Source: an uncultured Prevotellaceae bacterium
GTDB lineage: Bacteria > Bacteroidota > Bacteroidia > Bacteroidales > Bacteroidaceae
Assembly: GCA_902774795.1 (NCBI GenBank)
Contig: CACYKA010000003.1
Coordinates: forward strand, 62,001 to 126,000
Reading direction: 5' to 3'
DNA length: 64,000 nt
Shown here piece after piece: positions 34,122 to 42,902 of this stretch. How positions within the stretch are numbered: position 1 is the stretch's first letter; each line of letters opens with the position of its first letter. Under the pieces are notes generated by a model. That model was not told the DNA's origin, did no database searches, and saw only the letters and a list, made by a program, of their open reading frames with translations. The position numbers were made by a program, and so were the translations under genes.

Positions 34122-36139
34122 GGAAATCACTTATTACATATATATTGCTCCTTTTTGCGGGCATGATATATGGACAAAACAGGTCGGGTGACAACAAGAG
34201 TGTGTCACTCGACTCTGTCGTTGTTTTTGGAAATACTCACGGAACCGACTTGCGTACGGCCCGTGACGGTACGACTTATTGGAATCTGCGTATGATGAAC
34301 GATTTGCCAAAGATTTTTGGCAATGCAGACCCATTACACTATTCGCAAATGCTTCCAGGTATTTCAACCAATGGAGAATATGATGCCGGACTTCATGTTA
34401 TGGGATGTGATAACGGACATAACAGAATTTCCATTGACGGAGCGCCGCTGTATGGAGCATCCCACATTCTTGGCCTGTTTTCTGTCTTTAATGCATCACA
34501 CTTCCAACAGATGATTATCCAGAAGACACCGAATGCAGTCTCTGCAGATTATCTTGGAGCAGAATTGACGATGCAGACATATTATGAGCCGACAGATTCT
34601 TTTACGGGAGAAGTTGCCGTAGGCCTGATATCTTCGCAGGGAACATTCCGTATTCCTGTGACAAAGAGTTCAGAACTTGCAGTTTCCCTGAGGAAATGTT
34701 ATCTTAATCTGCTCTATGGCTCCCTCTTGCGCGATGGTGATGCAAAACTGAAATATTCATTCTATGATGCCAATGTAACATACAACCATCGAATTAATGA
34801 CAATAATCGTCTGTTATTCAATTTTTACATAGGCAATGATGATGCCGACATGACAGAGGAGAGAATGATGTCCGACATGAATGTGAAGTGGGATAATCTG
34901 ATGACATCCTTGAAATGGGAATATGATAAGGATGAGGTAAACTTGACGAACAACTTCTATTTCACCAAGAATAAGTCAAAAGGTTCATTGGAGATGACAT
35001 CACTGGCAGTTGAACTGCCTGCCTCGATATCAGAATGGGGTAACAGATTTGCTGCGTCATGGAAAGGATGGACATCAGGCGTTGATATGTCTCTTTATAG
35101 AATAATGCCGCAGATTCCGTCGGTCAAGAGCTCTTTCTACAATGTGAATATTGATATGGAGAAGAGTAATTCTTTTTTAGGCGCAGCGTATGTTAACAGG
35201 GATTGGAAAATAAATGACGTTTTGACTGCAACGACCGGATTGCGTGGCGCATTGTATCATGCAGGCAGCAAGAACTATTGGCATCTTTCTCCCTCTGCCA
35301 GTATAGCTTACGTTCCAAACCGAAGTTTTGACATTTCATTATACTATTCCTTGCGTCACCAGTACCTTGTGCAGACAGGTATGTCGTCGATAAACACTCC
35401 TTTGGAATTCTGGCTTGGGGCAGGCACCTATGGCATAGAGCCTCAGATGGGACACAACCTCGTTCTTAATGCAAGGTACAAACCACAGAACGGTGCTTAT
35501 TCTCTGTCATTTGAGGCATATACCAAGTGGCTGCGTAATCAGACGGAATATAATGGTACGATATATTCTTTTGTAGCTTCTGAATATGATCTCGGTTCAG
35601 TGCTGTTACACGGTAAGGGCCACAACTATGGATTCAACGTTATGGTGACCAAGGATACGGGATGGCTGACGGGATGGGTGGCGTATGCCTATAGCCGTGC
35701 CTTGCGCACTTATGATACAGAGTTGTTACGAGGTACATTCCCTTCTTCCCACGAAAGATTGCACGAACTGAACAGCGTAGTGACTTTCCATATCGGCAAA
35801 AAGTGGGACATAGGCTTTACATGTGTCTTTGCCTCTGGAACACCTTTCACAGCTCCTAAAATGTTTTATGTGATAAACAGAAACATCGTGTCAGAGTATG
35901 CAGAACACAATGCTAATCGTCTCAGACCATATTTCAGACTTGACGGTTCCGTAAACTACCACTTCAATCCTACACGCCATATTCATGAACATGGACTGAA
36001 TTTCTCTGTGTATAATATGACCGCCCATGAAAACGACCTGTTCTATTACATGGGCTTCTCGGAAAAAAGTTTTGAGTACACCAGGACGACATTTCTTATG
36101 AAAGTGCTGCCTTCAATTAGTTATTACCTGAAATTCTAA
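34118..36139 (+). CDS. TonB-dependent receptor, short form
   Basis: The 673-residue outer-membrane protein begins with GTG overlapping the upstream stop (GTGA). The signal peptide ends near MIYGQ. A plug domain follows (VSLDSVVVFGN; MLPGISTNGEYDAGLHVMGCD; ISIDGAPLYGASH), then a beta barrel ending in the aromatic-rich VLPSISYYLKF. It lacks the N-terminal carboxypeptidase-regulatory-like domain of SusC proteins and is much shorter. It should transport an unknown ligand using TonB energy. The partners are the lipoprotein upstream and DUF4249 downstream. Confidence 0.88.
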   Translation: MRKSLITYILLLFAGMIYGQNRSGDNKSVSLDSVVVFGNTHGTDLRTARDGTTYWNLRMMNDLPKIFGNADPLHYSQMLPGISTNGEYDAGLHVMGCDNGHNRISIDGAPLYGASHILGLFSVFNASHFQQMIIQKTPNAVSADYLGAELTMQTYYEPTDSFTGEVAVGLISSQGTFRIPVTKSSELAVSLRKCYLNLLYGSLLRDGDAKLKYSFYDANVTYNHRINDNNRLLFNFYIGNDDADMTEERMMSDMNVKWDNLMTSLKWEYDKDEVNLTNNFYFTKNKSKGSLEMTSLAVELPASISEWGNRFAASWKGWTSGVDMSLYRIMPQIPSVKSSFYNVNIDMEKSNSFLGAAYVNRDWKINDVLTATTGLRGALYHAGSKNYWHLSPSASIAYVPNRSFDISLYYSLRHQYLVQTGMSSINTPLEFWLGAGTYGIEPQMGHNLVLNARYKPQNGAYSLSFEAYTKWLRNQTEYNGTIYSFVASEYDLGSVLLHGKGHNYGFNVMVTKDTGWLTGWVAYAYSRALRTYDTELLRGTFPSSHERLHELNSVVTFHIGKKWDIGFTCVFASGTPFTAPKMFYVINRNIVSEYAEHNANRLRPYFRLDGSVNYHFNPTRHIHEHGLNFSVYNMTAHENDLFYYMGFSEKSFEYTRTTFLMKVLPSISYYLKF

Positions 36140-36145
36140 TTGCCA

Positions 36146-37027
36146 ATGAAAAGGAATATTTGTTTGATATTGATGATGGTAATCATATTCTTTTCCTGTA
36201 AAGACAACTATATACCGGAAACAGAAGGTGAACAATTAGTCGTTGAGGGATGGATTAAGGATGGAGAATATCCGGTTGTCATGCTCATGACATCCGTAGA
36301 TGTGGAAATGAACACACGTGACATTAAAGAACTGTATGAACATATTGGCAATTGGGGACGTGTAGTCGTTTCTGATGGGGAAAAATCAGTTATACTGACC
36401 GGAATGTATGATACGGACTATTATCCGCCTTATGTCTATACTACGACAGACATAAAAGGTGTGGCAGGAAAGACATATACGCTCGATGTCGTATATAACA
36501 AACATCATGCAATGGCTGTAACTACCATACCAGCACCGGTAAAGCTTGACAGTATAACACAGAGTAGGGTAGAGGATAATGATACCCTATGGTCTTTGTC
36601 TGCACATTTTGTGGCCCCTCAGGGAAAATGCTACTATAGTCTTTTTAACAAGATAGGTGCTGATGCGCAACAGTTCATAAAGTGTGATGTGGGAACCTTC
36701 GATAATTCTGCCGTCAATCCTGAAATGCTACATCCGAAAAATGTCACATATCCGGTATATAGGACAAAAACTCTGGATGACTATTATGGTGTGACAGAAT
36801 ATTTTGTTGAAGGCGATACAGTGTGCGTGGAGTTATGTACTATGGATAGCACATCCTTTAACGTATGGCTTGATTACCAGAATATAGCGTCGCTGTCAGG
36901 AAATATGTTTGTCCCATATACTAGGAGTATCAGGACAAACATTAATGGCGGATACGGATATTGGTGCGGCTATGGCGCCAGTCATAAGTGGACTGTCATA
37001 GGCCGTACAATTCAAAATTTAAGATAA
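36146..37027 (+). CDS. DUF4249 family lipoprotein
   Basis: The 293-residue protein has a lipoprotein signal MVIIFFSC and the DUF4249 opening QLVVEGWIKDGEYPVVMLMTS. The family is a beta-sandwich lipoprotein found next to TonB-dependent receptors in Bacteroidetes; its molecular role is not known. I use ATG 36146, six bases after the receptor stop, rather than a TTG two codons earlier. The three-gene unit probably makes one outer-membrane complex. Confidence 0.85.
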   Translation: MKRNICLILMMVIIFFSCKDNYIPETEGEQLVVEGWIKDGEYPVVMLMTSVDVEMNTRDIKELYEHIGNWGRVVVSDGEKSVILTGMYDTDYYPPYVYTTTDIKGVAGKTYTLDVVYNKHHAMAVTTIPAPVKLDSITQSRVEDNDTLWSLSAHFVAPQGKCYYSLFNKIGADAQQFIKCDVGTFDNSAVNPEMLHPKNVTYPVYRTKTLDDYYGVTEYFVEGDTVCVELCTMDSTSFNVWLDYQNIASLSGNMFVPYTRSIRTNINGGYGYWCGYGASHKWTVIGRTIQNLR

Positions 37028-37050
37028 ACATTGCTAAAATCGGATATATT

Positions 37051-40023
37051 ATGAAAAAGATTATTTTATCATTGCTGTCATTATTCACGAGCACTATAGT
37101 TCAGGCAGTTGTATGGATTAATGCAACAAATTTTCCGGATGCGACATTCCGAGAGTATGTAAGTTGGAATTATGATAAAGATTTCAACAAAGTACTGAAT
37201 GATGAGGAACTAGCTGCGGCTACATATATTGGCATTTATAATCAAGGTATCAAAGATTTGAAAGGTATAGAGTATTTTTCATCAATGAAAACTCTATATT
37301 GTGAAAGTAACCAATTAAAATCTTTGAATTTGTCAGGTTGCATTGCTTTGGAAGAACTATACTGCGATGACAACCAACTGACATCATTGTCTGTGAATGG
37401 GTGTACTAAACTCACGAAATTGTACTGTGGTAAAAATCAGTTGACATGGTTGAGCCTTTCAAGCAATTTAGCATTGACAGGACTAGGCTGTTCAGAAAAC
37501 CAGTTAACCTCGCTTGACATATCAAGTAATACTTTATTAAATTATTTAAGTTGTGATAACAACCAACTGACCTCGCTTGACATATCAAATAATACTTTAT
37601 TAAATTATTTAAGTTGTTCTAACAACCAACTGACCTCGCTTGACTTGTCAAAAAACATTTTGCTTGAAAGTATAGATTGCTATGACAACCAACTGACCTC
37701 GCTTGACGTGTCAGCATGCTCTGCATTACAGAGTTTAATTTGTGATAATAATCAACTGACAACTCTTAACTTATCTGGATTTTCTGCTTTGGAATATCTA
37801 TACTGCAGAAATAACAAACTTACCTCACTTGATGTTTCCGAATGTCCGGTACTTAAAAGATTGCTTTGCAATTCTAACAAGTTAACCTCATTGGATTTTT
37901 CTTATGATAAGAGCGTGTTTTGGATAGAGTGTTATGATAATCAGATTAGAGGGCATAGTATGACTGCTTTGGTTAATAGTTTGCGAACCGTTGATAAGGG
38001 ATATACAGGTTACCTCTATGCAATCAATAATACTAATGAACAGAATATGATGACTGTCACTCAAGTAAATAATGCAAAGGATAAAGGATGGAAGTCTTAT
38101 TGTTTTGATGGCAGCACATGGAATGAATACGCAGGTATTGCTCCACCATCGGATGGTATAGAAATAAATAAAGATAATTTTCCTGATGCAGTTTTCAGAG
38201 AATATGTAAGCCATACTTGTGATGAGAATGAAGATGATTATCTCGAAGCTAAGGAGATTGAGAATATAAAAAGTATAAGTTTGAATAACATGGTCATCAA
38301 AGAACTGCAAGGCATAGAATTTTTTACAGCATTGGAAGTATTGGACTGTTCCAGTAATCACCTTACCTCGCTTGATGTATCAAAGAATACTGCTCTGATA
38401 AAGTTGTACTGCCATGACAATCAGATTGACTATCTAGATGTTTCGAAGAATACTGCATTGGAAGTCTTGGCTTGTGCAGAAAATCCACTGAACATGCTGG
38501 ATGTGTCGGATAATATTGCTCTGAAAACATTATATTGTTACGACAACCAGTTGACCTCCCTTGATTTGTCTAAGAATACGGCATTAGTATTCCTGTCCTG
38601 TTTTGATAATCAATTGACTTCTCTAGACGTGTCGAATAATACAGTTCTGACAAGGATGTACTGCTACAACAACTTGTTGAACTCTTTTGATATTTCGAAG
38701 AATACAGCTCTGATAGAGTTGTACTGCAACAGTAACCAGTTGACCTCTCTTGATGTGTCTAAGAATACTGCATTGCAACTTCTTGCTTGCGATAGTAATC
38801 CCTTAAACTCTCTTGATGTGTCGAACAACACTGCTCTGACAACATTATACTGTTACGACAATCAGTTGACCTCCCTTGATGTGTCTAAGAATACTGCATT
38901 GCAACTTCTGTCCTGCTTTGATAATCAGTTGACCTCTCTTGACGTGTCAAATAACACTGTACTGAAGTATATGTTTCTCTATCATAATCAAATTAAAGGC
39001 GAGAGCATGGATGCACTCGTGGGAAGTCTTGCTGCAACAGAGGGTATAATGTATGTCATCTATGGTGAAGACGAAGGCAACATTATGACTGTTGCACAGG
39101 TGAAAGCGGCGGAATCAAAAGGTTGGATACCATATTATTATGCTGGAGATTATTGGCTCGAATATGCTGGCTTAGAGCCTGGATTGGAGATTGACGGGAC
39201 AAACTTCCCCGATGAGAATTTCCGTAGTTGGTTACTTAGTCAGAGCTATGGTACAGATGGTGTCCTGACTAGTTCGGAGATTGCAGATATAAAATCGATT
39301 AATATCTCTGGTAAAAACATTCAAAGTCTTAAAGGTATAGAATTCTTCACAGCATTGACAGGTCTGAGTTGTTATGAAAATCAGTTAACCTCACTTGATG
39401 TTTCGAAAAATATTTATTTAACGGGATTATTCTGTGATGGCAATCAACTGATCTCGTTAGATGTTTCTAAGAATACGGAGCTTACAAAGTTTGAGTGCTG
39501 CGACAATCAGTTGACCTCGCTTGATGTGTCGAATAATCCGGCACTTAAATATTTGGATTGCAGTAACAATAAACTGACCTCCCTTGATGTCTCTATGAAT
39601 ACGGCATTGGAATATTTGTATTGTTGTTATAATCAAATAAATGGCAAGAACATGGACTTGTTGGTGAACAGCCTGCCTGTAGTCAATGGTGACAAGGAGG
39701 GTTGCTTGGTTGCTATTTATGATGGCAGTGAGGGTGAAGAAGTTAATGTTATCACAGACCGTCAGGTGGCAGTAGCAAAGCGGAAAGGCTGGATGTCTTA
39801 TTCTATTGATGATAATGAAGATTTGCATGAATACCCTGGTGTCCAGACTTATGTCCCAGGAGATGTGAACGGCGACGACATCGTGAACGGTACCGACATC
39901 CAGGCTGTCATCAACTTCATTGTTGCAAGTGAGTATGATGAAAAGGCTGATATCAACGAGGACGGCAAGGTAAATGGAACCGACATTCAGGAGATTATCA
40001 ACATCATCGTCAATGCGCAGTAG
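37051..40023 (+). CDS. Triple-module leucine-rich repeat protein with C-terminal dockerin-like domain
   Basis: From the ATG of KKIILSLLSLF the protein has 990 residues and a signal peptide (ends IVQA). Three modules each begin with a header (INATNFPDATFREYV, then an EF-hand-like acidic loop such as DKDFNKVLNDEEL), carry 21-residue LRRs of consensus NQLTSLDVSKNTALxxLxC (10, 10 and 4 units), and close with a cap containing VxxAKxKGWxxY. One Cys recurs per LRR. The end has two Ca-loop segments (GDVNGDDIVNGTDIQ and DINEDGKVNGTDIQ), a type I dockerin-like pair. Some LRR units are almost identical in DNA. An upstream in-frame start inside the DUF4249 gene is rejected. Confidence 0.9.
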   Translation: MKKIILSLLSLFTSTIVQAVVWINATNFPDATFREYVSWNYDKDFNKVLNDEELAAATYIGIYNQGIKDLKGIEYFSSMKTLYCESNQLKSLNLSGCIALEELYCDDNQLTSLSVNGCTKLTKLYCGKNQLTWLSLSSNLALTGLGCSENQLTSLDISSNTLLNYLSCDNNQLTSLDISNNTLLNYLSCSNNQLTSLDLSKNILLESIDCYDNQLTSLDVSACSALQSLICDNNQLTTLNLSGFSALEYLYCRNNKLTSLDVSECPVLKRLLCNSNKLTSLDFSYDKSVFWIECYDNQIRGHSMTALVNSLRTVDKGYTGYLYAINNTNEQNMMTVTQVNNAKDKGWKSYCFDGSTWNEYAGIAPPSDGIEINKDNFPDAVFREYVSHTCDENEDDYLEAKEIENIKSISLNNMVIKELQGIEFFTALEVLDCSSNHLTSLDVSKNTALIKLYCHDNQIDYLDVSKNTALEVLACAENPLNMLDVSDNIALKTLYCYDNQLTSLDLSKNTALVFLSCFDNQLTSLDVSNNTVLTRMYCYNNLLNSFDISKNTALIELYCNSNQLTSLDVSKNTALQLLACDSNPLNSLDVSNNTALTTLYCYDNQLTSLDVSKNTALQLLSCFDNQLTSLDVSNNTVLKYMFLYHNQIKGESMDALVGSLAATEGIMYVIYGEDEGNIMTVAQVKAAESKGWIPYYYAGDYWLEYAGLEPGLEIDGTNFPDENFRSWLLSQSYGTDGVLTSSEIADIKSINISGKNIQSLKGIEFFTALTGLSCYENQLTSLDVSKNIYLTGLFCDGNQLISLDVSKNTELTKFECCDNQLTSLDVSNNPALKYLDCSNNKLTSLDVSMNTALEYLYCCYNQINGKNMDLLVNSLPVVNGDKEGCLVAIYDGSEGEEVNVITDRQVAVAKRKGWMSYSIDDNEDLHEYPGVQTYVPGDVNGDDIVNGTDIQAVINFIVASEYDEKADINEDGKVNGTDIQEIINIIVNAQ

Positions 40024-40224
40024 GAATAATCTAAAACGTTCTTTGAAAACTTGAGCAGTCGTTCTACTGCCTTAACTTTAAGTGCCATAATGTTTGATAA
40101 ATTTTAAGGGTTAAACAATAAAAACACTTCCTTAAATGGAGATTTTGTCCGTTGCCTTAGGAAAAAGTGTCCGTAGCCTTTTGCGCAAAAATTAGAGCAT
40201 TTTACCGGTTTTGCATCTGTGATG

Positions 40225-40232
40225 CAAAGGTA
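40225..40232 (-). promoter_or_regulatory. Orphan minus-strand -7 element
   Basis: On the minus strand this reads TACCTTTG, a full consensus. No minus-strand gene lies downstream; a transcript would run into the 3' end of the LRR gene as antisense RNA. It overlaps the 8-bp hairpin. Confidence 0.4.
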
Positions 40233-40582
40233 CGAAAATTTTTTGAATTGTGCAAGAAAAAGAGCAATTATTTTTCAAATAAATCACTGTTTTTGAATGG
40301 GGAGGTTATTACACTTATAAGTTATAAGTTATAAGTTCGGACAGGACAAAAATATGTGAATTTACCCATTTATGCATTTATGCAGTTTAGACATTAATAT
40401 TCTGAAAAAACTTGAGACGGAAAAATTATATTATATATATAAATTAATAATTTTATCTTCTCTCTACTCACTTCTTACAGCCGGTTTGAAGTTGAAAAAC
40501 CTTAATGTCCGAATTGCATAATTGCATAATTGCATACTTTGTGAAAATTTCAAAATAATTTGGTGTATATGGAAGTTTTTAG

Positions 40583-40590
40583 TACTTTTG
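40583..40590 (+). promoter_or_regulatory. -7 element for the BspA-like gene pair
   Basis: TACTTTTG follows TTTTTAG and is about 76 bases before ATG 40667. Confidence 0.6.
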
Positions 40591-40666
40591 CACTCAGCAT
40601 CATAAGATGCAGATATATTTGCCTAAATGCGACAAGAATTGGCACTAACCTTTAAACTAGTGATAT

Positions 40667-42874
40667 ATGATTATGAAAAAGCTTTCCTTTCTTTTTATTC
40701 TTGCCCTGCTGCCACTGATGGCAAGTGCTCAAACGCTGATTAGTGGCATTTATTACAATTTCAACACTGATACCAAACAGGCAACGGTGGTTTCTGGTAC
40801 TACCAAATATGCTGGAAAAGTGACTATACCGGCAACTGTAACGTATGGAGGCGTAATATACGATGTGACATCGATAGGAAAAGAGGCTTTCTGGAAATGC
40901 ACCGATTTGACATCGGTCATAATCCCCAATAGTGTGACAGAAATTGGGGGCTATGCCTTCTCTGGCTGCTCAAGCATGAAATCAGCTTCAGTCGGTGATG
41001 GTGTGATAACTCTTGGAGAGAGTTCTTTCTATGGCTGTTCCAGCTTGACATCCGTAACAATCCCCGATAATGTGACAAGCATAGGGACTGGGGCTTTTAT
41101 GAATTGTACTGGTCTTACATCGGTGACAATCCCAAATAGCGTCAAGACATTAGGACAATATGTTTTCTATCAGTGCTCTGGTATGACAACGATGTCAATT
41201 GGCAGCGGTATATCATCAATAGGTATGGGCGCTTTTGGGGGTAACTCAAACTTGGCAGAGGTATATTGCTATGCAAAGGTTTTGCCGACATTGGGAACCC
41301 TCATTTTCTATAATACCAATATAGCCAATGCCCGTTTGTATGTACCATCTGCATCATTAAATGCCTATAAAAACGCAGCGCCTTGGAAAGAATTTGGGAC
41401 TATTGAGAACTTGCCGGGAGAAACACCTGATACACCAGAGGTTAGTGTCATATATTATGACTATGACGATAGTTCGAAACAAGCTACAGTCATATCAGGC
41501 GATACCAAATATTATGGAACTGTAATAATTCCTGAGACCGTGCTTCATAACGGTGTGACATATACTGTGACGAAAATTGATTATCGAGCTTTTAATTATT
41601 GTTCAGCTCTTACATCCGTCACAATTCCCAACAGTGTGACATCAATAGGTCCCAATGCCTTCAGTAGTTGTACAGGGCTTACATCTATTATAATTCCTAA
41701 CAGTGTGACTACAATAGCAAGTGATGCCTTTAAAAACTGTACAGGCCTTACTTCTGTCACAATAGGAAATAGTGTAGAGAAAATAAATAGTTATACATTC
41801 CAGGGATGCAGTAACCTGACATCCATAATTATACCCAATAGTGTTACATCTATTGGACAAGATGCTTTCCTGAACTGTTCGAAACTGATGTCTGTAGAAA
41901 TTGGTGATGGTGTGATATCAATAGAGAAGCGTGCTTTCGGCTGGTGCTCCAGCCTGACATCCGTCAACATCCCCCAAAGCGTAACATCTATTGGGGAAGA
42001 AGTTTTCGACGGAACATCCTTAACTTCAATAATAATTCCTGACAATGTAAAAACAGTAGGCAGAAATGCCTTTTATTATTGTAAAAAACTTACTTCTGCC
42101 ATTATAGGCAATGGCGTGACATCAATAAGAGAATCAACTTTCATGGGTTGCGAAGGCCTGACATCCGTCATTATAGGCGACAGTGTGAAAGATATAAGAG
42201 AAAATGCTTTCAATGGCTGCTCAAGTTTGACGTCTGTTATAATACCAAACAGCGTGTCATCAATAGGAGGATGGGATGTTTTTAAAAACTGCAAAAAATT
42301 AACGTCCGTAACTATAGGTGACAGCGTGAAATTTATTGGTGCAGGGTCTTTTAACGGTTGTCCCGTTCTGGAAAGTGTATATTGCTATGCTGAACAGGTT
42401 CCGACAACTGTAGGTGAAATATTTACTGGTTCAAATATTGAGAATGCGACATTGTTCGTCCCTGAAACTTCAGCGGATGCATATCAAACAACAGAGCCTT
42501 GGAGCGGATTTGGAACGATTAAGACCCTATCTGGTGATACTCCAGAAATACCAGAGACTCCAAAGTGTGCAACTCCTACGATTGCTTTCGTGGATGGCAA
42601 GGTGACGTTCAGCTGTGAGACGGAAGGCGTAAAGTTTATATACACGATTATTCCTCCATCTACAACGAGTGGAGAGGGCGACAATGCTGATTTTTCAACA
42701 TTATATACGATAAAGGTATATGCCAAGAAAGACGGCTACATGGACTCTGAAGTTGCCACGAAGGAGGTTAACGTCGGCGGTGCAACAGGCATCAAGGGTG
42801 ACGTCAACGAGGACGGCACAGTTAACGGCACCGACATTCAGGAGGTTATCAATATCATCGTAAATGCGGAGTGA
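40667..42874 (+). CDS. BspA-like LRR_5 surface protein with half-dockerin end
   Basis: The 735-residue protein has a signal peptide (LLPLMASAQ). There are two repeat blocks, each opened by IYYNFNTDTKQATVVSG-like sequence and built of ~23-residue BspA-type repeats (LTSVTIPNSVTSIGxxAFxxC), each closed by a segment ARLYVPSASLNAYKNAAPW. After ~640 comes a short beta domain (CATPTIAFVDGKVTFSC) as in chitobiase C-terminal modules, then one Ca-loop copy, GDVNEDGTVNGTDIQEV, as the very end. BspA-type proteins act in adhesion. ATG at 40667 or 40673 could be the start. Confidence 0.9.
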   Translation: MIMKKLSFLFILALLPLMASAQTLISGIYYNFNTDTKQATVVSGTTKYAGKVTIPATVTYGGVIYDVTSIGKEAFWKCTDLTSVIIPNSVTEIGGYAFSGCSSMKSASVGDGVITLGESSFYGCSSLTSVTIPDNVTSIGTGAFMNCTGLTSVTIPNSVKTLGQYVFYQCSGMTTMSIGSGISSIGMGAFGGNSNLAEVYCYAKVLPTLGTLIFYNTNIANARLYVPSASLNAYKNAAPWKEFGTIENLPGETPDTPEVSVIYYDYDDSSKQATVISGDTKYYGTVIIPETVLHNGVTYTVTKIDYRAFNYCSALTSVTIPNSVTSIGPNAFSSCTGLTSIIIPNSVTTIASDAFKNCTGLTSVTIGNSVEKINSYTFQGCSNLTSIIIPNSVTSIGQDAFLNCSKLMSVEIGDGVISIEKRAFGWCSSLTSVNIPQSVTSIGEEVFDGTSLTSIIIPDNVKTVGRNAFYYCKKLTSAIIGNGVTSIRESTFMGCEGLTSVIIGDSVKDIRENAFNGCSSLTSVIIPNSVSSIGGWDVFKNCKKLTSVTIGDSVKFIGAGSFNGCPVLESVYCYAEQVPTTVGEIFTGSNIENATLFVPETSADAYQTTEPWSGFGTIKTLSGDTPEIPETPKCATPTIAFVDGKVTFSCETEGVKFIYTIIPPSTTSGEGDNADFSTLYTIKVYAKKDGYMDSEVATKEVNVGGATGIKGDVNEDGTVNGTDIQEVINIIVNAE

Positions 42875-42902
42875 GATATAATACATAAAAACTAATACAA
42901 CT

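Larger units (their letters stand above)
40024..40666. other. Long intergenic stretch with hairpin, repeats and promoters
   Basis: No gene is supported here. The gap holds GTCCGT-GCCTT words at ~40148 and ~40169, a perfect 8-bp hairpin TTTGCATC-TGT-GATGCAAA at 40210-40228, a minus-strand -7 element, an AGTTATA heptamer run (40313-40336), GCATAATT 8-mers near 40516-40535, and the promoter of the next gene. The first part may be remains of an insertion element. Confidence 0.5.

Noticed and set aside
37300..39620. Regularly spaced DNA repeats that could suggest a CRISPR array
   Set aside because: The 63-base periodicity is codon-based LRR coding sequence in one long open frame; there are no constant repeats with variable spacers.
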